Shown here: positions 27,111 to 36,366 of the stretch, piece by piece | How the letters are laid out: the number at the start of each line of letters is the position of its first letter | How positions within the stretch are numbered: the stretch's first letter is position 1 | Origin: an uncultured Ruegeria sp. | GTDB taxonomy: Bacteria; Pseudomonadota; Alphaproteobacteria; Rhodobacterales; Rhodobacteraceae | Assembly (NCBI RefSeq): GCF_947504215.1 | Contig: NZ_CANNGO010000014.1 | Coordinates: 1 to 64,000 of the forward strand | DNA: 64,000 bases | Direction of reading: 5' to 3' | Made by a program: the position numbers and the translations under genes | Notes under the pieces: generated by a model | The model's database searches: none | What the model was told of the DNA's origin: nothing | The model's input: the letters and a program-made list of their open reading frames with translations, nothing else

Positions 27111-27587
27111 TCAGGTTTCCCGGCGGGTGATCAGGCGCAGGATTGCAACCAGTACGATGCCGTAAAGCACATGGCCAATCAGCGCGACCCAAGTAATCCC
27201 TGTGAAGTTCAAAAACGGCGGCAGGCCCGAGAAGGCTGTAACGCCGCCGATTGCGAATACCCATAATCCGGCCCCGTAAAGCGCCGAGGCCAGGAACCAA
27301 TGCACCGGACCCAGTACGAGCGTCCAGATAGGTTTGAAGACATAGGCCCATCCCATCGGGTAGGCAATCAGACCCACGATGTAGAAATGGACAAAGAACC
27401 CGAGAAAGGCACTGCTTGGCAGCCCGAGGCTGGACAGCAGACTCTGTGCCAGACCTTCGGGCGACAGATTTGCCCAGCCGATAGAAGGGCTGAGGACCTG
27501 GCCCCAGAAATCAAATGCCATTGTGGCGAAAAACCCGGCGATAAACAAAAGTCCGATATAGGTTACACTCAGTCTGCTTTTTTCCAT
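27111..27587 (-). CDS. Unknown four-helix membrane protein
   Basis: A 158-residue protein with about four membrane helices (residues 8-26, 60-82, 88-113, 128-150). Distinct local features are FWGQVLSPSIGW, HFYIVGLIAYPMGWAYVFKP and the histidines in the second and last helices. I recognise no family. It converges with the multicopper oxidase gene, 33 bases apart, and together they form the block that separates rnc from era. A functional tie with the oxidase is only inference from position. Confidence 0.65.
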   Translation of the reverse strand: MEKSRLSVTYIGLLFIAGFFATMAFDFWGQVLSPSIGWANLSPEGLAQSLLSSLGLPSSAFLGFFVHFYIVGLIAYPMGWAYVFKPIWTLVLGPVHWFLASALYGAGLWVFAIGGVTAFSGLPPFLNFTGITWVALIGHVLYGIVLVAILRLITRRET

Positions 27588-27739
27588 TGAACCACTCTCA
27601 ATAACCCCAATTCGTAAACTCTGATCGGGCTTAGTGCGGCCGGGTCAAAGCAAGTCTGCAGTACATAAAAAGACAGCCAGATTTTGCCAGAATTATCAAT
27701 GAAGTGTTACATGTTTTACAATGCAGTGCCGATCGCGCG

Positions 27740-28417
27740 TCAACTAAGACGTTCTAGCAAAGCCTTCGCCGCCGCCTGTTCTGCCTGCCGTTTCGATCCG
27801 GCAGTGGCCTGTGCCTCGGTGCCGTCTTGCAGGCGGGCCGCGATGGTGAAGACAGGCGCGTGGTCGGGACCGCTGCGTTTGACTTCAACATAGCTGGGTG
27901 GCTTCTGGCCGCGGGCCTGCGCCCATTCCTGCAACGAGGTTTTGGCGTCGCGGGCGTCGGCCTCGACACTGTGGACCCGGTCGCCCCAAAGGGCGAGGAT
28001 CACGTCGCGCGCGGCTTCGAAATCAGCGTCGCGGTAGACGGCGGCAATCACCGCCTCCATCGCATCGCCCAACAGCGCCTGTTTGCGGCGTCCTCCCGAG
28101 AGCATCTCGGACCGGCCCAGTTTCAGCACCGCCCCCAGATCAATCTGCAAAGCCACATCGGCGCAGGCTTCCTTGCGGACCAACGCATTGAAGCGCGGGG
28201 CGAGTTGGCCTTCGGACGCCTTTTTGTCCGCCTCAAGCAGGGCGGTCGCCATCACAAGTCCCAACACTCGATCGCCCAGAAACTCCAACCGCTGATTGTC
28301 GGGCCGGGTGGACGAAGAGACTGAGCCGTGGGTCAATGCCCGCAGAAGCAACTCGGGGTTGGCGAACTCATACCCAAGCCGCTGCTGGAACGCTTTTATC
28401 TCGGCCGATAGCTTCAA
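27740..28417 (-). CDS. rnc: Ribonuclease III
   Basis: A 225-residue RNase III, which cuts double-stranded RNA in rRNA processing and mRNA decay. The signature is [14 protein letters not shown], the second acidic block is [14 protein letters not shown], and the double-stranded RNA-binding domain occupies about residues 150-225 ([11 protein letters not shown]...[15 protein letters not shown]). It overlaps lepB by 4 bases (ATGA), as usual in this group. Confidence 0.95.
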   Translation of the reverse strand: MKLSAEIKAFQQRLGYEFANPELLLRALTHGSVSSSTRPDNQRLEFLGDRVLGLVMATALLEADKKASEGQLAPRFNALVRKEACADVALQIDLGAVLKLGRSEMLSGGRRKQALLGDAMEAVIAAVYRDADFEAARDVILALWGDRVHSVEADARDAKTSLQEWAQARGQKPPSYVEVKRSGPDHAPVFTIAARLQDGTEAQATAGSKRQAEQAAAKALLERLS

Positions 28418-29253
28418 TTGACTGCCTTGAAGAAGCGATCTCCGCGCCAGGTCCAGAAAAACAGCATCGAACGGCCGGCGGATGAGAACATGATCCGATC
28501 GGCGCGACCGATCAGGTTTTCATATGGCACATAGCCAACCCCTCCGGCGGATTGCGGCAGGCGGCTGTCGGCAGAGTTATCACGGTTGTCACCCATGAAG
28601 AAGTAGTTGCCTTCCGGCACGGTATAGATGCCGGTGTTGTCCGATCCCTGATTGTGGATGTTCAGAACATCGTATGAAACGCCATTGGGCAGCGTTTCGA
28701 TCATGCGGGATTTCTCACAGATGCCACCGTTCCCCACCGGGCCGTTTTCGCATCGTGGTCGCAGACCCTGAGGACCTTGCGGAGCGGCGACCTCGGTAAA
28801 GACGCCATCGGGCTGCTGTGGAACCGGTGTTCCGTTCAGAATGATCTGCCCCTCGCGCACCTGAATGCGATCCCCTGGCAAGCCGATCAGCCGTTTGATA
28901 TAGTCCCGCCCGGTGACCGGGTGGCGGAACACGATCACATCGCCACGTTCGGGATCGCCGCCCCATATCCGGCCGTTGTCCTCGCCCGGCAGCCAGCCGC
29001 AGATACCTTCGGCATCAATGTTCAGGCCGATGCTGGGCATGACCATGCTGGGGCAAGATGCGTAGGAGTAGCCATAGGCCATTTTGTTGACGAACAGGAA
29101 ATCCCCGATCAACAGCGTTTGCTTCATCGATCCGGAGGGAATCCAGAATGGCTGGAAGAACAGCGTGCGGAAAACTCCCGCGATCAGCAGGGCGTAGACG
29201 ATGGTCTTGATCGTCTCCCAGACGGCATTTCCGGATTTGGCTTCCTCGGCCAT
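28414..29253 (-). CDS. lepB: Signal peptidase I
   Basis: A 279-residue type I signal peptidase that removes signal peptides at the outer face of the inner membrane. One N-terminal helix (about residues 16-36) anchors it. The catalytic serine is S42 in PSGSMKQTL and the general-base lysine is K120 in [14 protein letters not shown]. The box [12 protein letters not shown] near the C-terminus is intact. It sits between acpS and rnc in the conserved order and overlaps rnc by 4 bases. Confidence 0.95.
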   Translation of the reverse strand: MAEEAKSGNAVWETIKTIVYALLIAGVFRTLFFQPFWIPSGSMKQTLLIGDFLFVNKMAYGYSYASCPSMVMPSIGLNIDAEGICGWLPGEDNGRIWGGDPERGDVIVFRHPVTGRDYIKRLIGLPGDRIQVREGQIILNGTPVPQQPDGVFTEVAAPQGPQGLRPRCENGPVGNGGICEKSRMIETLPNGVSYDVLNIHNQGSDNTGIYTVPEGNYFFMGDNRDNSADSRLPQSAGGVGYVPYENLIGRADRIMFSSAGRSMLFFWTWRGDRFFKAVN

Positions 29254-29312
29254 ACTGCTCTCTCCAGTCTTTGCTTGGTTGGGGTGCTACATGCGGGTCG
29301 GGTGGGGGCAAG

Positions 29313-29732
29313 TCAAGGCCGTGCGGCCCCATCTTGCAGTGGTCGCGCCTCGATCACGACAAAGGCCTGCGCCCAGGGGTGATCATCGGTCAGAGTGACA
29401 TGGATGATCGCCTCGTACCCGTCCGGGGTCATTTCCTTCAAACGCTCGGCAGCCCAGCCAGTCACATGCATGATCGGCTGGCCGGTGCGGAGGTTGGTGA
29501 CAGACATGTCTTTCCACGCGATCCCCATGGCAAGGCCTGTGCCCAGCGCCTTGGAACACGCCTCTTTCGCGGCCCAGCGCTTGGCGTAGGTGCCGGCCGT
29601 GTCGGCACGACGTTCGGCCTTGCTCTGTTCAATATCGGTGAAGACACGGTTGCGAAACCGATCGCCGAAGCGGTCAAGCGTGCCTTGGATGCGCTCAATA
29701 TTTGCGAGGTCCGTGCCGATGCCGAGGATCAT
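29313..29732 (-). CDS. acpS: Holo-[acyl-carrier-protein] synthase
   Basis: A 139-residue AcpS, which moves phosphopantetheine from CoA to acyl carrier protein. The N-terminal metal-binding motif is [12 protein letters not shown], and the second motif is [17 protein letters not shown] start at ATG 29732, the usual family start; the ATG overlaps the TGA of the upstream membrane protein gene. It belongs to the pdxJ-acpS-lepB-rnc series. Confidence 0.94.
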   Translation of the reverse strand: MILGIGTDLANIERIQGTLDRFGDRFRNRVFTDIEQSKAERRADTAGTYAKRWAAKEACSKALGTGLAMGIAWKDMSVTNLRTGQPIMHVTGWAAERLKEMTPDGYEAIIHVTLTDDHPWAQAFVVIEARPLQDGAARP

Positions 29733-30190
29733 GTTCCCTGCTCTACTTTGCGTAAGTGCATGCTGTATCCTCGACCAACACCGAAGACAAAAGCGTAGCG
29801 ACACAAAAACAAGGAAATACCCAAACTGATCAAGAACTCAAAGCACCATAGAACGACTTGTTCTGACAAGTGCCAACGTTGGCGTGAGACTGTCAGATTA
29901 TAGAACAAAGCACAGGCAACTACTGCAAAAAAAGTGGTCAAAACCATCTTACGCGCGAGAATCCAACTCTTCTCTGGCGGGCCGCATTGGAAACCCCTAC
30001 GACCGATATCAAATCCATACACCAAAGCAGCCACCGCAATCGAAAAGATCAGCGAGGATAACCTCGTGGGCCATTCAAACCACAGAAATGCTCTCGCCAT
30101 GTTCAGAAAGACATAGGTCATTAGAACGATGCTCAGAAACAGAGGGCGATGCAATCCAACTTGCTTGTCTTGTGAAAACAAATACTTCAC
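29729..30190 (-). CDS. Unknown membrane protein between LysE gene and acpS
   Basis: A 153-residue protein with about four membrane helices (residues 15-35, 44-62, 82-101, 112-134) and a basic C-terminus. I know no family for it. The DNA is visibly richer in A and T than its neighbours. The stop codon overlaps the acpS start (ATGA), so it is wired into the operon although the usual pdxJ-acpS order does not contain it. It is likely a recent insertion. Confidence 0.6.
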   Translation of the reverse strand: MKYLFSQDKQVGLHRPLFLSIVLMTYVFLNMARAFLWFEWPTRLSSLIFSIAVAALVYGFDIGRRGFQCGPPEKSWILARKMVLTTFFAVVACALFYNLTVSRQRWHLSEQVVLWCFEFLISLGISLFLCRYAFVFGVGRGYSMHLRKVEQGT

Positions 30191-30214
30191 CCAAAATCCC
30201 TCAGTTAGGATCGC

Positions 30215-30838
30215 TTAAGACAACCGCACCGTCAGAATCTTGTAACTTGCCAACCCAAAGAACCCGGCAAAGGCGAAATCGAACCAGCGGCGGGTGCGGC
30301 GGTAGGTTTGGACCATGCGCGCGGACGAAAACAGAAAAGCGTAGCCGATGAAGATCAGCAACGATCCTGCGTAGAGTAAGCCAAAATAGCCCAGCAACAT
30401 CGCTAGGCTAGCGTCGTTCGGGGCGACGATGGCGTAGATCGAGCCCCAGCTGAGGATTGCCTTGGGGTTAGTCAGGTGGATGGCCGCCCCTTTGGCAAAG
30501 ATGGTTGGCAGCGACCCGGTGATCGGGTTGCCCAATGCCACCTCATCCGAGGTCAGAGCGCGGAGCAGCGCCTTGAGGGCCAACCAACTCAGATAGGCAA
30601 CGCCGATGTAGCGGATCACTTCGAATACCCAGACATTGGCCAGCATGATCGCCGACAGGCCCAGCGCGGCGGCAATGCCCCACGCGGCGGACCCGGCACA
30701 GATGCCCAGCGCGAAGGCCAAACCAGCGGTGCGGCCTTCATTCATGGCTGTTCCGGCGATGCCCATAGTTGCAGGGCCCGGCGAGCCGCCAGCCAAGAGC
30801 CAGGCGATCCAGATCGCGACAAACCCAGAGGTGATCAT
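30215..30838 (-). CDS. LysE family translocator
   Basis: A 207-residue LysE/RhtB-type exporter with about six membrane helices. The N-terminal SGFVAIWIAWLLAGGSPGPATMGIAGTA (shown only in part: GGSPGPATM) is the family hallmark, and the central NPKAILSWGSIYAIV segment is the second conserved site. Members export amino acids or related small molecules; the substrate here is unknown. It overlaps pdxJ by 4 bases and so follows it in one transcript. Confidence 0.85.
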   Translation of the reverse strand: MITSGFVAIWIAWLLAGGSPGPATMGIAGTAMNEGRTAGLAFALGICAGSAAWGIAAALGLSAIMLANVWVFEVIRYIGVAYLSWLALKALLRALTSDEVALGNPITGSLPTIFAKGAAIHLTNPKAILSWGSIYAIVAPNDASLAMLLGYFGLLYAGSLLIFIGYAFLFSSARMVQTYRRTRRWFDFAFAGFFGLASYKILTVRLS

Positions 30839-31584
30839 GCCCGCGCCTCATCCATCAGGCGACGCATTTCGGCCATGGCCGGGGTGAGGCCCAGAAAGAT
30901 CGCCTCCCCAATCAGGAAGTGGCCGATATTCAACTCGCGCACTTCGGGAAAGGCCGCAACGGGCTTGACCGTATCATAGGTCAGGCCATGGCCCGCGTGC
31001 ACCTCAAGACCCAGCGAATGACCAAATGTCGACATCTCGCGCAGCGACTCCAGCTCGCGCGCGGCATCTTCCATGCGGCCCTCGGCATGAGCGTCGCAAT
31101 AGGCGCCGGTATGCAGTTCAATCACTTCGGCCCCGATGCGATGGGCGGCTTCGATCTGACGCTTGTCGGCGGCGATGAAGATTGAGACGCGGCAACCAAC
31201 CTCTCGCAGGGGCGCGATGAAATGTGCTAGCTTGTTTTCCTCGCGCGCGACCTCCAGCCCGCCCTCGGTCGTGCGTTCCTCTCGCTTTTCGGGAACGATG
31301 CAGACAGCGTGCGGCTTGTGGCGCAGGGCGATCTTCTGCATTTCTTCAGTTGCGGCCATTTCAAAATTCAAAGGCACCGACAGAACCTCCATCAGCCCGT
31401 CGATATCGGCGTCCGAGATATGGCGGCGGTCTTCGCGCAGATGCGCTGTGATCCCGTCTGCCCCCGCTTCTTCGGCCAGTTTCGCCGCGCGCAACGGATC
31501 GGGGTATGCCCCGCCACGCGCATTGCGCACCGTCGCCACATGATCGATGTTCACACCCAGACGCAGATGGTTGTCAGACATCAC
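30835..31584 (-). CDS. pdxJ: Pyridoxine 5'-phosphate synthase
   Basis: A 249-residue PdxJ, which condenses 1-deoxyxylulose 5-phosphate with 3-amino-2-oxopropyl phosphate to form pyridoxine phosphate. Diagnostic segments are LGVNIDHVATVRNARGG at the N-terminus, HLREDRRHI, and VHAGHGLTYD near the C-terminus. Two adjacent ATG codons (31584, 31581) are possible starts. It overlaps the DUF2062 gene upstream by 11 bases. Confidence 0.95.
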   Translation of the reverse strand: MMSDNHLRLGVNIDHVATVRNARGGAYPDPLRAAKLAEEAGADGITAHLREDRRHISDADIDGLMEVLSVPLNFEMAATEEMQKIALRHKPHAVCIVPEKREERTTEGGLEVAREENKLAHFIAPLREVGCRVSIFIAADKRQIEAAHRIGAEVIELHTGAYCDAHAEGRMEDAARELESLREMSTFGHSLGLEVHAGHGLTYDTVKPVAAFPEVRELNIGHFLIGEAIFLGLTPAMAEMRRLMDEARA

Positions 31585-32272
31585 CCGATTCCTTTTTCCG
31601 ATTTTGTTCCGAACCTAGAGCGTTTGAGTCGGGAACGGCAGCCTTAGCTTCGGCCAAACGTTTGATTTGTTCGAACTTTGCCTTGATCTTGGCGCGGCGG
31701 CGATTCTGATAGGTGCGGATCAACGGCAGGCTGAGATAGCCGCAGATCAAACCTGCTACGATCCCCGGAATGACCCCGCCCACCAGATAGGGGAAAAATA
31801 CATCGTCGTAAAACCGGCTGAGACCATGCCAATCCGCTTCGCGCCCTGTGAACACGGCGATGCAATTGTCTTTGAGATCGCCCATCGCATCGGCAAACTT
31901 GCCCATCAGCCCATGCGTGTCGCCCTTGCGGAACCGGGTGCCCAAAAGGAAATGTCCGGTCTGCAGGCTGACGACGCCGATCGGGACATAGGTCAGCGGA
32001 TTGCCGAAGAACGTACCGCTGAGCGCCGCCAGAATATTGCCGTTCAACAGACGAGCCAACACGGCGGCGACCACGAAATGAAGCCCGTAAAACGGGGTAA
32101 ACGCAGCAAAGACCCCTGCCCCGATTCCACGTGCGATCCGGTCAGGTGAATCCGGCAGCCGGCGAACGCGGTGTTTGACATAGTGAAAGGCGCGGGTCCA
32201 ACCACCGCGCGGATAGACGAATTCAGATGCGACCTGGACGGGTGAGCGTCGATCTCGGCGCTTGAAAACCAC
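31574..32272 (-). CDS. DUF2062 membrane protein
   Basis: A 232-residue protein of the DUF2062 family with two to three membrane helices. Typical features are ARGIGAGVFAAFTPFYGLHF near the first helix and NGNILAALSGTFFGNPLTY before the second; the C-terminus is basic and hydrophilic. The function of the family is not known. It lies between rsh and pdxJ in an alphaproteobacterial order. Confidence 0.82.
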   Translation of the reverse strand: MVFKRRDRRSPVQVASEFVYPRGGWTRAFHYVKHRVRRLPDSPDRIARGIGAGVFAAFTPFYGLHFVVAAVLARLLNGNILAALSGTFFGNPLTYVPIGVVSLQTGHFLLGTRFRKGDTHGLMGKFADAMGDLKDNCIAVFTGREADWHGLSRFYDDVFFPYLVGGVIPGIVAGLICGYLSLPLIRTYQNRRRAKIKAKFEQIKRLAEAKAAVPDSNALGSEQNRKKESGDV

Positions 32273-32288
32273 TCCTGATCACCCCTTC

Positions 32289-34421
32289 TCAGCCAGCCGC
32301 AACTGCGGTTTTTGCGCGGTCCCGATACCTTTCGACCGCGGCAACGTCGCTTTCAGCCTCTAGCATCAGCATCAGAGAATGAAGCTGTTCCAGATCGCGC
32401 AGTTCGACGTTGATCATCAGTCGGTAAAAATCCGGTTTCCGATCCACGAATTCGAGGTTGGAGATATTGGCCTTTTTCTCGCCTATCAATGTACAAATTC
32501 GCCCCAATACACCGGCATCGTTGCCAATGGTCAGGTCCAGCGTGGCGCCGTAGACTGCCGGGTGCGTTCCAGAGTGCCAGTGCAGATCGACCCACCGCTC
32601 GGGCTCGTTCTCGAATTCAGACAGGCGGTCGCAATCGATGGCGTGCACAACCACACCTTTGCCACGGTAGGTAATCCCCACTATGCGTTCACCCGGCACC
32701 GGTTGACAACAAGGCGCGCGATCAAAGCTCTGCCCTGGTTCCAGACCAATCACGGCGCGGCGCAACGGGATGGCATCGCCTTCATCCTTGGCGAGCTCTG
32801 GATACACCGCCTCGACCACCTCATGGGCGGTCAGTTCGGCACTGCCCAACCGGGCCAGCAGTTCCTGACGGTCCGTAAGTCGCAGATGTTTTGCTGCAGT
32901 ATCCAGCGCCTTGTCGGTTGCTTTGCGCCCAACGTTCTCGAACCCAGCGCGGGCCAGTTCCTTGCCCAGTTTGATAAAACGTTCCCGATCAACTTCGCGC
33001 AGGGCACGGCGAATGGCAGTGCGGGCCTTGCCGGTCACGGCGATCTCAAGCCAGCTGACCTGAGGCGTTTGCCCGTCTGCGGTAATGATATCGACCGACT
33101 GACCGTTCTTGAGCCGTGTCCACAAGGGCACGCGGATGCCATCCACTTTGGCGCCAACACAGGCATGGCCGATGCGTGTGTGAATGGCATATGCAAAGTC
33201 AATGGGTGTGGCACCACGCGGTTGCTTGACCACATCCCCTTTCGGAGTGAAGCAAAACACCTGATCCGAATACATCTCAAGCTTGACGGCTTCGAGGAAA
33301 TCTTCGTGGTCTTCTTCGTTGTCAAACTGCTCAGTCAGGTTGGAAATCCACTTTGCCGGATCCACGGCAAACGGGTTTTCTGAGCGTACACCATCGCGGT
33401 ACGACCAATGCGCCGCGACCCCTGTTTCGGCCACGTCATGCATCTGACGGGTGCGGATCTGAACTTCAACCCGTTTGCCGTCACGCCCCGACACTGTGGT
33501 GTGAATCGAGCGATAGCCGTTCGATTTCGGCTGGCTTATATAGTCCTTGAACCGCCCGGGCACGGCGCGCCAGCGCTGATGGATTGCGCCGAGGGTACGA
33601 TAACAGTCTTCCTCGGTCTGGGTGATGATGCGGAACCCGTAGATGTCAGACAGGCGCGAGAAGCCCTGATCTTTTTCCTGCATCTTGCGCCAGATTGAAT
33701 ATGGCTTTTTAGCACGCCCAAATACCTCGGCTTCGATCCCGACCTTTTCAAGTTCATGCCGCATGTCGCCGGTGATGCGATGGATCACATCGCCGGTTTC
33801 TCGTTGCAGCGTGATGAAACGGCGGATGATCGACTGGCGCCCTTCTGGGTTGAGAACGCGGAACGCGAGGTCTTCAAGCTCTTCCCGCATCCATTGCATA
33901 CCCATACGGCCAGCAAGCGGCGCATAGATATCCATGGTTTCACGCGCTTTGATCACCTGCTTTTCCGGTCGCATGGCCTTGATGGTGCGCATGTTGTGCA
34001 AACGGTCGGCCAGCTTGACCAGGATGACCCGCAAATCCTTGGACATGGCCATGAACAATTTGCGGAAGTTCTCGGCCTGCTTGGTCTCGCGACTGGACAG
34101 CTGCAGGTTGGTCAGTTTGGTAACGCCATCGACCAGTTTGGCGACCTCTTCGCCGAACAGTTCTGACACTTTGCCATAATTGGCTTTGGTGTCTTCGATT
34201 GTGTCGTGAAGCAGCGCGGTAATAATCGTAGCATCATCCAGACGCTGTTCGGTCAGGATGGCGGCAACGGCAACGGGATGGGTAAAATAGGGCTCGCCTG
34301 AGTGGCGGAACTGCCCGTCATGCATCTGCCGGCCAAACTCATAGGCCTTTGCGATACGATCAGCATTGGTCTTGGGGTTGTAGTTGCGGACCAGCGCAAT
34401 CAGATCTTCAGCAGAAATCAT
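32289..34421 (-). CDS. rsh: Bifunctional (p)ppGpp synthetase/hydrolase
   Basis: A 710-residue Rel/SpoT homologue that makes and degrades the alarmone (p)ppGpp. Domains in order are the HD hydrolase (LLHDTIEDT near residue 72, intact), the synthetase (IYGFRIITQ, EVQIRTRQMHDVAE), TGS (around CFTPKGDVVKQPRGATPIDF) and a C-terminal ACT domain. Because the HD motif is intact the enzyme should both make and break ppGpp, as expected for the single alphaproteobacterial Rsh. It follows rpoZ on the same strand. Confidence 0.95.
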   Translation of the reverse strand: MISAEDLIALVRNYNPKTNADRIAKAYEFGRQMHDGQFRHSGEPYFTHPVAVAAILTEQRLDDATIITALLHDTIEDTKANYGKVSELFGEEVAKLVDGVTKLTNLQLSSRETKQAENFRKLFMAMSKDLRVILVKLADRLHNMRTIKAMRPEKQVIKARETMDIYAPLAGRMGMQWMREELEDLAFRVLNPEGRQSIIRRFITLQRETGDVIHRITGDMRHELEKVGIEAEVFGRAKKPYSIWRKMQEKDQGFSRLSDIYGFRIITQTEEDCYRTLGAIHQRWRAVPGRFKDYISQPKSNGYRSIHTTVSGRDGKRVEVQIRTRQMHDVAETGVAAHWSYRDGVRSENPFAVDPAKWISNLTEQFDNEEDHEDFLEAVKLEMYSDQVFCFTPKGDVVKQPRGATPIDFAYAIHTRIGHACVGAKVDGIRVPLWTRLKNGQSVDIITADGQTPQVSWLEIAVTGKARTAIRRALREVDRERFIKLGKELARAGFENVGRKATDKALDTAAKHLRLTDRQELLARLGSAELTAHEVVEAVYPELAKDEGDAIPLRRAVIGLEPGQSFDRAPCCQPVPGERIVGITYRGKGVVVHAIDCDRLSEFENEPERWVDLHWHSGTHPAVYGATLDLTIGNDAGVLGRICTLIGEKKANISNLEFVDRKPDFYRLMINVELRDLEQLHSLMLMLEAESDVAAVERYRDRAKTAVAAG

Positions 34422-34446
34422 CCGGTCCGCACCTTCGTCTTGGGGC

Positions 34447-34800
34447 TTACCCCTGGCCCTGAGCCTCCATCAGTGCGCGCAGGAGCTTTTCTTCGGACAT
34501 GTCGTCATCGGCGGGCTTGTCCGATTCCGCACCCATAAGCAGCGCCATCTGATCTTCTTCAGGCTCGTCAACCTCGATCTGGGTCTGGTTGGCCTCAATC
34601 AAGCGTTCGCGCAGATCATCCGCGCTTTGCGTCTCGTCGGCGATCTCACGCAGCGACACGACGGGATTTTTATCGTTGTCACGGTCAACGGTGATCGGAC
34701 CACCGGCGGAAATCTCGCGCGCACGATGGGCGGCAAGCATCACCAGTTCGAACCGGTTTGGAACCTTGTCTACGCAATCTTCAACCGTTACGCGGGCCAT
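34447..34800 (-). CDS. rpoZ: RNA polymerase omega subunit
   Basis: A 117-residue omega subunit, which helps assemble RNA polymerase. The N-terminal half is conserved ([22 protein letters not shown] and then [10 protein letters not shown], given in part). An acidic tail rich in Glu and Asp follows. The pairing rpoZ-rsh is conserved widely and links ppGpp binding by polymerase with ppGpp synthesis. Confidence 0.94.
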   Translation of the reverse strand: MARVTVEDCVDKVPNRFELVMLAAHRAREISAGGPITVDRDNDKNPVVSLREIADETQSADDLRERLIEANQTQIEVDEPEEDQMALLMGAESDKPADDDMSEEKLLRALMEAQGQG

Positions 34801-34894
34801 CGGGCGCTCTCCGTTACTGAATCCATGTCAGGAAGAGGTTTATCTAAGGCCGATTGCACGCCTTGACAAGCAAGAAATGCTGCAAATGCGCGGA

Positions 34895-35464
34895 TCACAG
34901 AGGCGTGACTGAAACAACATCTTCGGCAGGCAGGTTAGCGATCATCTCGGTCACTGTGCGACCTAGCACAGGATGTCGCCAATCGGGTGCCACATCCGAC
35001 ATCGGAACCAGCACAAACGCCCGGTCCTGAAGACGCGGATGCGGCAAGATCAACTGATCTGGCGCTTGCTGCCGCTGATCCTGCTGTGAAAGGGTCAGCC
35101 AATGGTCAAATTCGTTACGATCGGGCAACACCGTGTCACCCCAAGCGACCAAGTCCAAATCAAGCGTGCGCATGCCCCATCGCTGTATCCGCTCGCGCCC
35201 AAATTGGAGCTCGATCTCGTGCAGAATCTGCAGCAGGTCAGCGGGTGCTTTGTCCGAACTGAGCAGGGCGGCCGCATTTACATAGTCCGGACCGGCACCA
35301 GCCGGAAAGCACGGGGTCGCAAAAAACCGGCTGACCGCACGAATCAGCACACCCTTGGCAGACAAAGCGTCCAGAGCCCTCTGAAGTGTCACTTTGGGTC
35401 CGTTTCCACTCAGATTGAGATTTGCGCCCAGCGCGAGCACGGCTTCGGGCAACGAATCGCTCAT
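34895..35464 (-). CDS. folK: 2-amino-4-hydroxy-6-hydroxymethyldihydropteridine pyrophosphokinase
   Basis: A 189-residue HPPK, the folate-pathway enzyme that transfers pyrophosphate from ATP to the pterin. It shows LALGANLNLSGNGP at the N-terminus and the signature RWGMRTLDLDLVAWGD. A stretch of extra residues after DLVAWGD (DRNEFDHWLTLSQQ) is a lineage-specific insert. I start at ATG 35464; the frame opens 10 codons earlier. It is transcribed divergently from the NYN gene. Confidence 0.9.
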   Translation of the reverse strand: MSDSLPEAVLALGANLNLSGNGPKVTLQRALDALSAKGVLIRAVSRFFATPCFPAGAGPDYVNAAALLSSDKAPADLLQILHEIELQFGRERIQRWGMRTLDLDLVAWGDTVLPDRNEFDHWLTLSQQDQRQQAPDQLILPHPRLQDRAFVLVPMSDVAPDWRHPVLGRTVTEMIANLPAEDVVSVTPL

Positions 35465-35600
35465 TAAACCTCCTTTGTTAACCAAATTGGACACTTGCGA
35501 TACACAACAAATGCCCTAATTATAGGCTTACCAGTGCGTCCGGAATTTCACTCACTCACCAAAGTCGCGACGCGTTGGATTATACCGGAAGGGACTATTT

Positions 35601-36176
35601 ATGTTTTATAAGGACGAACGGCTAGCGCTGTTCATTGATGGCTCGAATCTTTACGCTGCGGCAAAAGCACTCGGTTTTGATATAGACTACAAACTTCTGC
35701 GGCAGGAATTCATGCGCCGCGGCAAGTTACTGCGAGCCTTCTACTATACTGCGCTACTGGAAAACGACGAGTATTCTCCGATCCGCCCCCTGGTTGACTG
35801 GCTGCATTACAACGGCTTCACCATGGTGACGAAACCGGCCAAAGAATACACCGACAGCATGGGGCGTCGGAAGGTCAAAGGAAACATGGATATCGAACTG
35901 ACTGTCGATGCCATGGAACTGGCGCCGCGCGTCGATCATATCGTGCTGTTTTCGGGTGATGGGGATTTCCGCCCGTTGATTGCGAGCCTGCAGCGTCAGG
36001 GCGTGCGTGTATCGGTCGTTTCAACCATCCGCAGCCAGCCGCCGATGATTTCGGACGAGCTGCGCCGCCAAGCCGACAACTTCATCGAGCTGGAAGACCT
36101 GCGTGACGTCGTAGGACGCCCGCCGCGCGAGATGCCGGCTGAACCGCGCAGCGTCGCAGTGGCCAGCGGCAGCTGA
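35601..36176 (+). CDS. NYN domain protein (LabA/DUF88 family)
   Basis: A 191-residue NYN-domain protein, a PIN-like predicted ribonuclease. Acidic active-site residues lie in LFIDGSNLYAAAKAL, NMDIELTVDAMEL and LFSGDGDFRPLI, the three blocks of the LabA/DUF88 group. The last 25 residues are a loose tail. RNA substrates of the family are not known. It is a single-gene unit closed by a strong terminator. Confidence 0.88.
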   Translation: MFYKDERLALFIDGSNLYAAAKALGFDIDYKLLRQEFMRRGKLLRAFYYTALLENDEYSPIRPLVDWLHYNGFTMVTKPAKEYTDSMGRRKVKGNMDIELTVDAMELAPRVDHIVLFSGDGDFRPLIASLQRQGVRVSVVSTIRSQPPMISDELRRQADNFIELEDLRDVVGRPPREMPAEPRSVAVASGS

Positions 36177-36209
36177 TCTGACGATCAAAACGGGATGGGG
36201 ACGAAATTC

Positions 36210-36246
36210 GCGCGGTCAGGACAATTGATCCTGACCGCGCTTCTTT
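36210..36246 (+). terminator. Intrinsic terminator after the NYN gene
   Basis: GCGCGGTCAGG (36210-36220) pairs perfectly with CCTGACCGCGC (36230-36240) around a 9-base loop and is followed by TTCTTT. The 11-bp stem lies 33 bases after the stop codon. Confidence 0.9.
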
Positions 36247-36366
36247 AACTATAAACAGGTGCTCAAACATCGTCGGGCTACCATCGATTCATGTCAGATC
36301 AATGACGCGGTCCTGTCTGGACCAAGGCTGGGAAAAGACTTACCTGTGGCCTAAGGAGACAGCGAC

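Noticed and set aside
32379..33383. A 334-codon frame antisense to rsh
   Set aside because: The opposite strand encodes the full Rsh protein; the antisense product shows no domain.
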